In this document: piece after piece, positions 22,628-35,763 of the stretch | Position numbering within the stretch: the first letter of the stretch is position 1 | Layout: the number at the start of each line of letters is the position of its first letter | Source of the DNA: Escarpia spicata | Taxonomy: Eukaryota; Annelida; Polychaeta; Sabellida; Siboglinidae | NCBI GenBank assembly: GCA_963995525.1 | Contig: OZ023208.1 | Location: 17,242,540-17,306,539 of the forward strand | Reading direction: 5' to 3' | DNA: 64,000 nt | Made by a program: the position numbers and the translations under genes | Notes under the pieces: generated by a model | Seen by the model: only the letters and a program-made list of their open reading frames with translations | The model's database searches: none | Told to the model about the DNA's origin: nothing

Positions 22628-22827
22628 GTCCCCTTGGGGAATTATCTCTGTGCGGTCAACATTCGTAAACAACAGTGCTATATGTATTAATGTAAAGGGT
22701 TAATACAATAAGATATTTACATACTGCGGAAATGAATAAAAAATATTCATTTACAAATACAATGCCTTACATAAAATATTGAACTATGCAATTGCAGGAT
22801 GTCAAGACTGGAATAGGTGAACACTTA

Positions 22828-25800
22828 CTACACAAATACACCATCTGCCATTTCGACGAGGCCATCCAGTGGTTCCGTATCCCCTGTGTACCACTCGGGG
22901 TAGCTGTCTATGGGCAGCACAGGGTTGTACACGGGCTCCATCACCTGTCAATGCAGACATGTGAACATGAGAAGCCCTCCATCATCAAGCGCCATTATCT
23001 CGTAACACCCGCTCACAGTGAAATAGGTTCTCATGAATTGTGCAATTGTTCATGGTAGACCCCAAAATATGAAAGCAAGTTAGTTGACTGCAAAAGTTCA
23101 GTATAAACTGCTGATGATGTAGATGCAGTATAACTTTTTATTATGGTTAGTACCCAGAATTCATGCATTTTTTTATAGTTCAATACACACAAATTTAGTT
23201 CTGGGAACCTTGATTTTTAGCCAAATATCTGATTTGTTAGCAACATTTTGCAGTGCTGATGTTTATGTTGCAGTGGCATGTTGACATGCAAGACCAAGAA
23301 CTCTAATGTTGTAACACCTATAACATTATATTAATTGGTGGAAATTATGAGTAACATTTTATTTACCTGACTCGAATATGATAGAGCGTCGTTTGCTGTT
23401 TGAGTGCTGCCACCTGGTGGATCATCTGGTTCCCGTCCCCAATCACTCGCTCTCAGTTCAATCACGCTAAGCAGCATGGCTTTCATGTTTCTGAAGTGGA
23501 TCAGGCAGAACAGACTAAACCTCCTGTCATGTGCCACTTTCGCCACAGGAATCTTGCCATTTTCTTATGTTACGTAGAGTGTACACCCCTTCCACCTCTC
23601 CCATATGGAAGATCTTTGAGTTTCTTCTAATACCATGCTTTCGAATGAAAACTGCATTGTCGTTTTTCATTTTTTCTCCAGGTTTTTCGTTTATTTATGT
23701 ATACAATTGTACAATCGCTTCACTTGCAGATGTTTCGTATGCAGAAACAGATGAGAGCAATTATTTTTTGTACTTGGATACCATACCTGCTGCATTGTGA
23801 CTGGACAACGACTTGTTTCACCAACTGGAATATTGCATCAAGTTGGGGCGTGGTGCCCCCTGACAGTTGCAACTCGATGTCATGTAAGATGCCCCCAGAC
23901 AGCTGAATGCACAACATGTACACTCATTAAACATCACCCTGTAAGTCCTCATTCAACGATATTTCTTCCAGTACATCTATGCTAAAGCCCAACACATCTG
24001 TCCATCAGAAATTTAATACTTATTACTAAAGAGCTGGCTACATATGCCCTTTGTGTGACAAAGTATTATTGCAAAAACCAGAGGGCCCTCGGAGAAGAGG
24101 TCCCCCAAATAATTCTTTGTGAGATCTATGAGAAGGGCACCATGTTTAATCGGGCTGTCTATCAACAACCATGACAGACTGTAACCTCAGGAGGAAATTC
24201 ATCACGTCACCGTGTCAAGTGAATTACCTAAGTAAATAAGTATGACTGTTTTCTTTAAGTAAATACTGTTAAAAGTAATTTACTATTGATTGTACAGCTT
24301 GTAACATCATCTCCAAACATGGGCTGAACCAAACATTTCTATTTACAAAAACATGCGACTCAGGGTTAACAATGGGCTTCTAGGATGACTTGATACCAAC
24401 TAGACTGTTACCCTAAATGCAGGTGTTCAAACACAACTATTTGTGGAGCAGTATATGCTGCACTTTTATTCAGTGTCACATATCAATGTATTCATGTTTC
24501 GACAAGCTCACCTACCTTTAGTACCTGCACCACACACCGGAGGGCAGTGTCACTCGAATGGGCCAACAACGATGTCAATATCTTTTGCAGGGCATTTGCT
24601 AAGATCTTCAGTCTTTCATTGCTAGAGTCCTAGTGAAACAATAAAAAGCACTGTTACGCCTCCAATTTTCTACGGCCTTTATTCAGGTACTTCTAACAAG
24701 AACAGGATTCCAGCTTATTACTTGGACGAGCAGTGACAGAGAACTACCTACATGCAAGGGAAACTACTGAAATATTGTCTATAGCCTGTTACTCACACAG
24801 CTGAGTGAACAGAGGCAACAAAGAATTGCCGAAATTTCAAGCAGAATTCTCTCGTACCACACAAATATCGGACACACTAGAAGCTATTCAGATATGCAAT
24901 GTTTTGGAAGATATTTAAGCCCATTATGTGTTCAAGGCATACTATCTGTTCCAAGTCTTTTCATCGAAAGCAAGAAATAGCAAATTAAAAATATATTTTC
25001 TATTTTTTGAGCAAAACACAAAACATACCGGTACAATGTTTACAAAACTGATGAGCGATTTGTCGCCTCAAACAAATGTTTGCTATTGTTAGATGATCAA
25101 CAAATATTGCTATTCAACAGGTTCACTTTAAACCACTAACATTCTACAGGTACATTCGAGAAACACTTGCCATGACGTTTGACAAGAGTTCTGCCAGGAA
25201 CAATGCGAATCCAATGACTTCAGCATTGACGTTGTTGTTGGCAATAAGCTTCATGCTCTTCTCAAATTCCTCATGACACCTGTATCAATAAAACATGTCA
25301 CTGCATCTATTCACAGTTTTATTTATAGCTACTTAGCTTGCAACTACCCAGAACACAACAGTATTGCCTGTAGTTTATCCTCTGGTACAAAAAAGCATTA
25401 TAATATACATCACATGACAGATATTATGACATACCCTCGTAATTTCTGGACAACATTGTAAACTTAAGCGAATGGAGTTAGGACTACCACTCTAAACAAA
25501 CAAATAGACATTGCCTGATCATTATTACATACACTGTATTTGATTTTACACCAGTAAGACTGGCATGCATTTTATCTGCTAAGTAAACTAAAAACCTCAT
25601 GTTATCTACACTAACACAATTAAATCAATTTTACCTGTTTTATACTAATTATCATTATGTCTAGTATAACAAAGGAACGATATACTGAAAAACTCTTGCA
25701 ACCAGAAACAGATAATAATTGACGCTATAGCCACAAATAGACTGGTGTTGGGATGATTACCGTTTTAAGAGTTGTTGCCTGAAGTTGCCAGCCCCTAGCG

Positions 25801-28800
25801 CCGTTGTGAGATTCTGTGACAGGAAGTTGCACATCCTAGCTCCAGTATACCGAAAGTTTGCTTCCCTAATTGCCTGCAAGGTGAAACAACACAGCAGAAA
25901 ATATTAATCAGACTGGTGAATGTAATTTGTTAATAGTTTATTTGTTTCTTTCCCAGGCAGTTTTACCTTTGTTCATTATGATGCTTCAACAGCTGCCAGC
26001 CTCGTTCATCAGACTGACAGACACTAGATGGGCTAAGGTGGTGAACAGATGATGTCACTGGTGTGGGCTCCGGCTACCATCTAACAATCTAACAGTGGTT
26101 AGTTGGATGAATACAGCTGAAAGCCATCAGTGTCACAATGAACAATGGAAAAACCTACTGGGAGAAATTATGAAAATAATAATACACAGATAACTGATGT
26201 TTTTTCACAAAAAATAACATAATATTTAAACATTTACTGTACCTCATTACTCTTGATACTTTTGTCCGTAGGCATGCATTTAGGTTAACATGTTTCCTGG
26301 ATATATGAACCATCGAACAACATGGTTTACTAGAAATTGGATATTCTATTCTTGTGAAATCATGTCCGGACAGCATTTTTTAAAATTAACAGCAGGGCTC
26401 AATTTTAAACTATTCCGCTATTCTAAACACACTAGATTTTGCTACAGGATAGTGTATACTTTCTTGTACACAGTTCACTAATCCGTTGAGGTTACCTCCA
26501 TATTTGGTGCCGTTCTGACTTTCGGCAAACCATTGTTTTAATTAATAATCCTTCACTGTAAATATACAGTAGAAAATCAGCCGACATGTGACAAGACAAC
26601 CATGTGACAAGACAACCATGTGACAAGACAACCATGTGACAAGACAACCATGTGACAAGACAACCACGTGACAAGACAACCATGTGACAACACAACCATG
26701 TGACAACACAACCACGTGACAACACAACCACTTGTTATGTGCAAGGGCTTACTCAAAGACCATTCTGCTTACCTTCAAGACTGGCAGATTACTGGCCAAG
26801 ACTGGTAATTACAACTATTAAGACTGGTGGAATTCTGAGGGTGGCAGCTGGCCACTTGATTAACTAATAGTTCCAGATCTAGTGGGCCACATTAACAACA
26901 ATCATTGGCAAAACTGGTAGAAAAACATGTCAAATAGATGTGTTAATTAAATAAATCGCTCAAATGATACTGGTTAGTCATTGAAAAACTAAACAGGCCA
27001 ATAATGGCTGTGACTGACGTGAATAACTTCCACACAGGCCATTCATGTGCTAAAAGGCAGTTTTGATTAATTCAAGACTGGCAAAAAATTATTTCTGGCT
27101 AAGGGCCTGGACATGTGCTGGAGACCTACCTGTACGAGGATCATTTCAATGATCTCCAGCATGGTAGACTCATCATACATGGACATTGAGAGTGAGTCTA
27201 CGAGTGGATCCATCATCAGATCAAAGTGACCCGGCCGATCTGTCAGGTATGTGATGGCCTGCTGCATCTCGTCGAGTGGGTGCAGAATGCAGGGTGTGTT
27301 CACATCCTGGACTGGTGCAGCTACCTGCATCCACACACAGTTCATGTAGCAAGACTGTTTACATTTCCACCAGCATTCTGCATCATACATCTGACAATCA
27401 GACACATCGGCTTCAGATCTGGTTAAATAGTTGGATTTATGTGTTATTTGTATTCCGTAGATGTTGAATCATACCTCTGCTGTAGCCCATTCACATATTT
27501 CTTTGTAGATAACCAAAGTTTGTCCACAGTCAAGTTATACATGTTAAGCTAGCAGCATGGGTTTGTTTGCTAGGCAGTAGTATAGGATGTTGTTTTAACA
27601 ATTCAGCAGGTGGCAGTACCAGTCACACAGCCAACGCCAAACTGGATGATTACATGTACCCGGAATCCCTCATTGTTGATTCCCTCATGAAAACTGTTAT
27701 GCTTCAGTTTCTCAATACAAGAGTTATGTAGGTAAATGTGTGTGTGTGTGTGTGCGCGCGTGTGCGTGTGCATGTGTGCATGCATGTGTGCACGCATGTG
27801 CACGCATACTTGCATGCATTATTTTGCCTCAGGAAATACAAATTACAATACAAAAAATGTGACAAGGCTCAACATTTTTGATAGCAACTCCAGCAAAAAC
27901 TAGCAAATGTTACTGGTTTAAAAAGCTACCTAATCACTCAATTTGTCGGCAAGATTCTGCTAATGGTTTCATTGTCTAACAGGAAATAACCTGAAACTTG
28001 TTAACTAACTTAACAAAAACAGTTTAAAACACATACCTGAACGGTAAACCTTGGTACAAACTCCTGAGCTTCCACATTAAGACTACTCTTTGCTGCTAAA
28101 TCTGAAAGAGAACAACTGTATTAGTTTAAAGTTAAGTATAATGGAATACTGTAAAATAGTACTGGATTGGTTGTTTCTGTTATGTTAGTACTAGTTTATG
28201 AACGTTTTATGGAACCATAAGCGCACCATGCAAAATAAAACCACTAAAGGGAATAAAAACATATATGGCTTGAATTCATATTATATTACATCCTGCTATC
28301 TATTTCCATGTCCACCAAGCAAAAAAAATTCAATGAATTAGAAATTCCACATTTTATGCTGTGCAGACGGACATTTTCGAATATGGATATTTTTGGCATG
28401 CTTTTCGGGATGCCGAGATGTGACATCATATATGACCCATACTCGCATCAGGCCGACCCTTTCCATGCATTCAGAGCATGTTTATAAAGATAGAAACGAG
28501 TGTCAAAATTAGTTATTGTGCGATATTCCAATGTAATACAAACACAAGTCATCACAGAGGAACAAGCAGTTATCTTACGGTTCCACATGAATCCAATTTT
28601 ATTCAAAACAATGAATGCGAATGTATGAAAGAGGAGTTGTACAATTTATCATAACTTAAATCAGTCAGTGAATTTCTGTCGGTGCCGCTAGCTCAGTTGG
28701 TAAACACGTTGGTTTCTTGTCATTTATTTTGCAATCGGGCGACGCCGGTTCAATCCTGACACGAAACCATTGATTTTCTTTACACTTTTTTTGTTTATGT

Positions 28801-31800
28801 TTTCATGAAGTAATATAAACCAAATAATTGTTATACTATGATGCACCGTTTGTAAATATTTTTTTTATTTTTGTAGTAGTTATTTATTCACCACAAAAAT
28901 GAAAATATGGGAATTATATAATGATGTTTCTAAATTTTATTTATCCAAACAAATATAATGTAATGGATATATAATTTATTAATTGTATATATATTATTGT
29001 ATGGTAACATATTATAATTATATGTGAACAAAAGTGTGATCTGTCTGAATAAATAAAACAGAGAAACATTGTTATATATAATTACAATATTAAAATTTGT
29101 GTAGCAAATAAATAATTACTACAAAAATTTAAAAAATGGGCCAAGTGGCTGTGAAGTCCTTTGGACTAATACGTCTATATGTGACCCCAGTTGACAAAAT
29201 GAGTGATAAGTCGGAAAAATTGTAACATTGTTTTCTTACATCCTTGTAAAGGTTTGGTAGGGTGCTTTACACGGTTTCAAAAAATATGACTGCTACAAAA
29301 ATTGGCAAAGTTATGGAGCATTGAACACGGTAGGGATCAAAAAGTGAAAATGAAGAAAACGGTTGTTGAAGTTTTACATTATATATGCAAATGGATTGCA
29401 TGGAAATATTACATGCACAACATTAAAATGTGGCAATATGTATGTTATGTTGCAATGATACACTGGAAGTACCAATGTGCTGCTATAAAGACTTATCAAG
29501 TTATGCCAGATTATGTCTTCATGTGTAAAACTAAGAGGACAAATTATTTGAGAGCAAAAGGTAGACTCACTGTTTGACACAGTTTAAAACCTACAGGCAA
29601 CTGTCCAGTTTAACAGGGGTCTTAATGCTGGCTGTTGACAAGAGCTACTGCCAGTGACCAATTACACATTAGTCACAGTTTCCATCAAACAATAGCAGGC
29701 AGAGAATCTTAGCTCCACAACTGGGTGTAATACACAACCAGAGCCACCACTGATTCATGGTCAAGTAGATTAGCTCAATGCACCAACTAAGTCAATACAC
29801 AACACTGTGAGTGACAGTGTCCAGAGTGAGGCCTAAGCAGTGTCCTCATTGCTGAATAGATCAATTAAACCTGCCAAGTGGGTGACATTCTGCACAAGTG
29901 TTCAGTAATCCTTAGTGATTGTTCAGAACATCAGACTGACCACATACCTAAACAAAGCGAATGTAATAGGTGAAGAACGGGCAGTGTTCAAATAGGGGTA
30001 TTGGTTGAATTGTATTTGTCTCGACGCAAAAGGCTTTATTGTGCCTTCATCGATTATAAGAAAGCATTTGATTTAGTAGACCGGTCCTCCCTGTGGTCTA
30101 AGATAATTTCATGCGGTATTAATGGTATTGTGTTGAAAGTTGTATACAACATATACAAAAATGCTAAATCATGTATAAATCAGGGCCAGGCTGTGTCAGC
30201 CTTTTTCTCGTGTGATGTATAGGTATGGCAAGGAGAAAACTTGTGTCCTTTGTTATTTGCTATTTACCTGAATCATTTTGAACACCGTTAGTCACAATTA
30301 TAACAGACTTGACATGGCAGCTGGTTAAATTTACAACAATCTTAGTGATGATGATGTAGAAAATGTATGTTCTACTATATGCTGATGACACTAGAATGAT
30401 TCAATCAAATACAGATTTCTTGCTTGTGTATAGCGGAACTATGTCAACTCTTCTAATGGTTGACATTTGGTTGTTTCATTTCAACTATATTGTGAATCTG
30501 TAATTATTAGGCTATATTGATACAATTGATTTACACAGTACCATGTCTACACAAGGCATGGCAAGCGTAAACAGAACAGTAGAATGCATTTGATATCAAT
30601 AAAGTGTAGGATATTTCACTCTATAGTTGTCCAGAATATTAATTTTCTATGTTTGTCACCTACAGGTGACAGAATATTAATTTTCTTTGTTTGTCACCTA
30701 CAGGTTTCTACAGACAATACATCTTTAATCAATAGACACCACAGTCACACCATTTTATAATAATTAAATGAACATCAAAATAAACACAACTTTCAGTTAG
30801 AGAAAATCAATAGTTTTGAAGATAAAACGTGTTAGGCAACTGTTCAGTCTAACAGGGGTCAAGTGTGTCTACTCTGCCTGGGAGCTGTGACCAATTAAAG
30901 ATTAGTCAAGGTCTCAATGGAACAGTAGCACTAGGCTGCAGAGATTAGTCTTGGTTTTGACTTTGTGGCACAATAAACAAAATCTACAGTTGGGGGTGGT
31001 CTCAAGGGCCCTTCTCAAAACCACATCACTAGATAATGTAAAACTTTTGCACTTTGGGGGCTCCTTAGGTGCCCTTAGAATGATTAAATCAAATACAGAT
31101 GTCTTGTATATAGTGGCAGCACCCTAAGATATATCTATGCAAAATTAGAAAAAAGTTGCTGAACAGTTTTATAAAAAATAGGCCAAATGTTACATTTTTA
31201 CCAGTTTTGGGGTCCTTGGAAGCCCTAGGGAGCCCTTAAAATGATTCAATCAAATACAGATTTCTTGTGCATAGTGGCAGTGCCCTAAGATATGTCTATG
31301 CAAAATTAGAGAAAAAGTTGCTGAACGGTTTCTGAGATACGGCAGCTAACGGCGGAAGGCGGATGCAGAGTGATGGCAATAGTCCCTTGGACCTTCGGCC
31401 AAAGGACTAAAAATATTTACAAACAGTGCATCATGGTGTACAAAATGATTTGGTTTATATTACTTTGTGAAAACATAAACAGAACAAGGTGTAAAGAAAA
31501 TCAATGGTTTCGTGTCAGGATTGAACCGGCATCGCCCGATTGCAAGATAAATGACAAGAAACCAACGCGTTTACCAAGTGAGCTAACGGCACCGATAGAA
31601 ATTCACTGACTGATTTAAGTTGTTATGATAAATTATACAACTCCTCCTTCATATATCGATTTTCTAGTGATATTATGAGATTATACATGTTACTTTCTGT
31701 AGCTGGATACAATATATGTTTGCTATGTATGTATATTGGTGTAGATTATCTCCCGTTGGTTGCATTCGATATAATTATTCTGAAAACGAGCCCAAGCTCA

Positions 31801-33546
31801 GCGAAACCTAGTCGACTTGTAGGCTCATTCGCATTCATTGTTTTGAATAAAATTGGATTCATGTGGAACCATAAGATAACTGCTTGTTCCTCTATGATGA
31901 CTCGGAATATTGCACAATAACTCATTCTGATGCTCGTTTCGACCCAAAAGCTATCCTTGTAAACATGCTCTGAATGCATGGAAAGGGTCGGCCTGATGCG
32001 AGTGTGGGTCAGATGTGACGTCACGATACCACGTGATCGCCTAGCTTATTAAATTTTTATTTTCCACGGGAATCACTACACAGACAGGTTTAAAATCAAA
32101 TTTATGCTACAATGTATTTTCTGTATTTGTTTAATGTTCTCGAATGTTACATACAATGTTAAACTTTGTGAACACATGGAAAACGGATTTTAGTTAATGC
32201 CTTGTTTTTATTTCCTTTAGTACTCAATGTCGTTCATGACAACTATACACTTGGATTCCCCATGCTTTGTGGCTATCGCCATCTTGAATCTGATGATTAT
32301 CATGCCAGTTGCACTTTGTACTACTGACAATAACGTTTTATTTCATGCACATATTATACCTGGACAAGCTCTAATCTTTTAACAGTTTTACAATAATTAT
32401 TTCTACCGTGGCTGAATAATATGACTGCTTTAATATAAAATCGAAATATATTATGTTCACTAAAAACAACTGACACATGATATAAATAATTTAGTATTTA
32501 TTAAAACAAAATATTTGAATAACTTGACATTATTTTTCTAACTGTAAAAAAACATTGTTTTACGAGGGAAATTTATGCACAGAACTTTTGCTACAATATC
32601 AGACAGAAACAGTGTTTCACGTTTGAAAAAAACAGGTAAACGATAAATTTTATTTTTATCTGCTAGGTGGTGTTCTTGTTTATCTGTCTGGTGATGCCAC
32701 TGCCCAGTCATGCCAAGACGCAATCCGAAATTAATCGAGACTAGCCATGCCATAGCGTTATCCATTATGCAAGATTAATTCGATCAGGTCAATTCCGATT
32801 ATTCGGGACATCAAGCGATGGCACACACTGAAAAGTTGCATGTTGATAAAATTGCTGCAGCAGCCACAACACGGTTTCGATTTCACTGCTAACGGATGTG
32901 AAATAGGAAAATTCCAACTGATTAATGATCTATGACTATCAAACAATGGCCGGCCGATACAAGAATCCCGTTGAGCAATAAGCAAACTCAAAGTCATGGC
33001 TCTGGAAACGTCGGCAACTGCGCGCCAATGCTAATTTAGGAACATCGAACAGACTTTCTTTCAAAGAAACGGGTGTATATTTTGCTGCTAGTGGGCACCA
33101 CATGCAGCAGGTCTGGTGACGCGAGCGATAATTGCAATTACTGTGAGCGATAAATCGCTCCCTAGATGAGCGATTAGCGCGAGCGTTAGGCAGCGAGAGC
33201 GATCGCTCGCCTAAAAAATAATGCACTGCAGAAAGTTACCTGTGTCGACAACACCGAGTCTCTCAATCTTCTTCTCGAGTTGTTGTATGCGTGCGTCACG
33301 TTGGGCAAGTTCTTCTGTGAACTGTTGTTTGATTGGCTCAATCAGAGTGTGCAGGACGGCTTCAACCAATGGTGCTGGACTCTGTGCACCATCCCCATGT
33401 CCCAGCACACTGTCCCCCTGTCCCAACTCACTGTCCCTAGGTGCCAACGCCTGCTGGCCAGACATCTCACTGCCACTGAGGGTAGTTGGCTTGTGCACTG
33501 CTTTCTGTGGGATGTCGGCGTCTCCTTGTCCGCGCTCAGTTCTCAT
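22828..33546 (-). CDS. PAIP1: PAIP1-like poly(A)-binding protein-interacting protein, complete, 9 coding exons
   Basis: This translation factor family binds poly(A)-binding protein and eIF4A/eIF3 in the cytoplasm to stimulate cap-dependent translation. Exons on the minus strand: 33546-33240 (coding part; acceptor at 33569), 28101-28037, 27324-27130, 25873-25761, 25279-25171, 24629-24516, 23902-23787, 23490-23367, 22944-22828. They total 1,260 bases (419 aa), all in phase. Exon 2 encodes a textbook PAM2 motif (SLNVEAQEFVPRF, residues about 109-121) that binds the MLLE domain of PABP. Exons 3-8 encode the MIF4G-like domain (NFRYTGARMCNFLSQNL; ALFLAELLSNVM; AMLLSVIELRASDWGRE), matching the PAIP1 order. 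The N-terminus adds a short coiled coil (ELAQRDARIQQLEKKIERLG). The C-terminus is short and acidic and ends EMADGVFV. Start chosen: first in-frame ATG after the acceptor at 33569, which implies a non-coding 5' exon farther upstream. Intron 5 uses a GC donor. Confidence 0.9.
25163..25171 (-). promoter_or_regulatory. GC-AG intron donor site in PAIP1
   Basis: Exon 5 ends ...GTCATG and the intron begins GCAAGTG, the strong GC donor consensus. Joining at this point to the acceptor before 24629 keeps phase 0 and restores the conserved MIF4G sequence (LLSNVM then DSSNERLKIL). No GT donor nearby does so. Confidence 0.75.
26586..26732. repeat. 16-bp minisatellite, about 9 copies, in PAIP1 intron 3
   Basis: The unit GTGACAAGACAACCAT is tandemly repeated with few changes (CACGTG for CATGTG, ACACAAC for AGACAAC). 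Minus-strand frames through it are artefacts of the repeat. Confidence 0.9.
27736..27815. repeat. TG-rich microsatellite
   Basis: A run of TG grading into mixed TG/CG/CA steps, in PAIP1 intron 2. Confidence 0.7.
28425..28866 (+). repeat. Dispersed repeat with embedded tRNA-like segment, copy 1
   Basis: The unit is present in inverted orientation at 31404-32022. Inside it, 28681-28765 resembles a tRNA: an A-box TAGCTCAGTTGGTA and a B-box GGTTCAATCC, but the T-stem does not pair well and the anticodon region is too long. Homology to the second copy extends on both sides of the tRNA-like part, so this is not a simple SINE head. It lies in PAIP1 intron 1. Confidence 0.6.
29180..29245 (+). repeat. 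Solo terminus related to the 2717-4797 transposon
   Basis: TGTGACCCCAGTTGACAAAA and the following bases (ATGAGT, then GTCGG) align with the left end of the SREK1 intron-1 element with scattered changes. No matching right end was found nearby. Confidence 0.45.
29995..30480 (+). pseudogene. LINE reverse transcriptase fragment, decayed
   Basis: The frame reads LYCAFIDYKKAFDLVDRSSL (the RT motif with the first catalytic Asp). After an in-frame TAG at 30220 it continues WQGENLCPLLFAIYLN, and farther on a YADDT segment appears in another frame (about 30380). These are palm motifs of a non-LTR reverse transcriptase. Upstream and downstream parts are missing. It lies in PAIP1 intron 1. Confidence 0.7.
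31045..31340. repeat. Two imperfect tandem copies of about 140 bp
   Basis: Segments 31045-31190 and 31205-31340 share ATGATT(A/C)AATCAAATACAG, then CCCTAAGATAT and GCAAAATTAGA, in the same order. No coding potential. A third, partial match (GAATGATTCAATCAAATACAG) lies near 30395. Confidence 0.6.
31404..32022 (-). repeat. Dispersed repeat with embedded tRNA-like segment, copy 2 (inverted), carrying an insertion
   Basis: This is the reverse complement of 28425-28866 over most of its length, including the tRNA-like part (31505-31595). Relative to copy 1 it has about 170 extra bases between about 31658 and 31830, which interrupt the matching sequence. Confidence 0.6.
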
Positions 33547-34168
33547 CCATGTGTTACTTCCTTCAGCAGCTGAATAAAGAACATGGCTGTGTATTGGTAA
33601 ATAGATAAACACATTATCAGAAAGCCACACTGCGCACAGAAACAAGAATTGCTGACTTAAATGTCTAATGGGGATGACCAGTCAGAACTTCAGCATTTTC
33701 AGAACATGTTTAAATTAGGATAGAATGACTCTTAGAATAGTTGACTCTTCAAACTTGGGGTGTGAAATGTGACATGTCATAACAACATTGTCACATACAC
33801 TGGCGATTATAAAATTGTTCTTGTGTCTTCACAGTATCACCTGCTGGGCTAGTCCAGCCCGTACTATGTGGCATTATAATGGCGACTATTTACACTATAT
33901 ATTCTGACTATGGTGCATGACATAAATGTTTGGGTGCATTTAATTATTTGATCTACACAATCTGCAGATTGCATTGCACAATCCTCTGATCTGCTTTTCA
34001 CTGTTTAGTGCCAAACCTTCCGTATTTTATTGGTGCTGTTTTGTATTATCAACAGAATTTTTTTTCAATTTGTAAATTTTCAATGAAATGCCCCAGAGCA
34101 CCTGGATTTGTGCAATCTGGTGATTGCAGTGCATTTTACTATTTTAGACTGGTGTGTCTTGTTTGGCC

Positions 34169-34367
34169 ATCAACCAAACATTTTGTTAACTGCTTAAATA
34201 TATATATACATATATATATATATCTTGTAGATCTATATATATATAGATCTACAAGATATATATATATGTATATATATTTAAGCATATATATATAGATCTA
34301 CAAGATATATATATATATATATATATATATGTTTATATATTTAAGCAGTTAACAAAATGTTTGGTTG
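34169..34367. repeat. AT-rich palindrome of about 200 bp
   Basis: The arm ATCAACCAAACATTTTGTTA returns as inverse at the right end. The inside is alternating TA with three copies of AGATCTACAAGATATA or its inverse. A near-perfect cruciform could form. Confidence 0.8.
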
Positions 34368-34451
34368 ATAGATCTACAAGATCCATCTTTATAATGTATA
34401 GCACAAAATACACACACAAAAATTGAAAAATTGTCTGTTGATAATGATTTG

Positions 34452-34908
34452 ACCGTTTTTGGATACTTGTGTCGAATCCGGACCCCCCTTGATTTCGCCA
34501 TAATAACTTGAGTTTTGCCTAACTTTGATACCTCAGTGCATTAGTTCCACCATTCAACATTATCGCAGACATATAATTGTTTATGTTTAAGAATATTGTG
34601 TCTTAGCAGACTTTTGAGGGGTAAATAATAATATCCGTAAATAATGCCCCAGTTTGCATCAACATATGCTTCTATATCAATCACTTTACCTGCGCAATGC
34701 AGTAACGCACGACCGCAGACTAGTGCAAACCGGGTTGCTATTTGGGCTTCAAAAGTATGCTAAGACACAATATTTTCGTAATATATAAAAAACGGCTGGG
34801 ATGATGATGAATGCTGGAACTAACGCACTGAAGCATTAAAGTTAGGCAAAACTTAAGTTATAACGGCAAAATCGAGGTGGGTCCAGATTCGACACAATGC
34901 CCGTTTTT
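34452..34908. mobile_element. Foldback/MITE with arms of about 200 bp
   Basis: The left arm (with TTGTGTCGAATCCGGACC, then GTTTTGCCTAACTTTGAT, then ATATTGTGTCTTAGCAGAC) pairs in order with the right arm. The loop centre is near 34680. No coding frame. Confidence 0.7.
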
Positions 34909-35763
34909 GTGCAAGGCCGAGTAACGGCGCAAATCCGTAATATCTAATGAACAGGGAGCAGTAATGTGGATCTGGTCACTGATTTTGCGCATGCGTCAGG
35001 TGTAGTCGAATCCGTTTTATCGCTCCGATATTTACCGATATTATTTACGATTTCCAATTGTTTCTTTCGTTCATGAATGAATGAGGCACTCGTATAACTA
35101 CATCGCAATACAATCCAATGGTTGTAGTTGCAATCTGACATACCTAAACCAAGTTTTTTGACAAATTAGCTTCCTAACAACCAGCCTAAAACTTACAAAA
35201 CAAGATGGCGAACTAGTAAACAACAGGTATAAAGTGTGCGAAACCCAAATCACCCCCAAATCAACTCATAAATCGGTGCATTCTCCCAGTGACAAAGTAA
35301 AACCTATGTTATTATAATTACTAGTTCTGTTTATATACTATCAGAAACCAAGCTGAAATAAACTCAAATAAACGCAATAAACTGTATACCAATAAGTGAG
35401 TGCATAGACCAGTCCATAGTCAGACTGCACACAGGGAAGTGTCGTGTTAGTTGGGTTTTCAGTTTGACTCATGAACCAGTGTGAGCTGGTTCAACATACA
35501 CACATGTAAATATATACTTTCACATAAAGCTTGCGTATCATACTGTTACAAATCCGGATTGTAGGCTGTCGAAAAACAGCAACAACAACAACTAGTCACT
35601 AAACCTTTTACATGGACAGATATTTTATAATTATTTATCTTTAATTTTTTAATATTATCTCAGTACACGTTTTAAGTGTGGGTGTATTTTAGTGTGGGTG
35701 TGTTTCTTAATAACTACTTGACCATTTTATCAATTCTTAACCACTACCACTCGAGTTGGTGAC

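Larger units (their letters stand above)
33570..35763 (-). other. Region upstream of the PAIP1 start; 5' exon not located
   Basis: A non-coding first exon of PAIP1 should lie here or farther right. One candidate on the minus strand near 35200 has GCCATCTTG (a YY1-type motif) followed by a donor-like GTAAGTTTT. GCCATCTTG-like words also occur at 32285 and 50025, so this is weak. The rest holds the two inverted-repeat structures listed separately. Confidence 0.25.

Noticed and set aside
21624..22690. Three overlapping plus-strand frames of 320-342 codons
   Set aside because: They are three phases of one 50-bp minisatellite whose unit has no plus-strand stop codons. The peptide is the same cycle in each frame, with no gene context.
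26586..26732. CRISPR-like regular repeats
   Set aside because: Units are directly abutting with no unique spacers, in an intron of an animal gene.
28681..28765. Possible functional tRNA gene
   Set aside because: A- and B-boxes are present, but the T-stem and acceptor do not pair well, the anticodon region is too long, and the same block recurs inside an inverted repeat copy.
35195..35225. YY1-type motif with donor as the PAIP1 first exon
   Set aside because: Only a short motif match; similar words occur elsewhere in the window, so it was left as a remark rather than a called exon.
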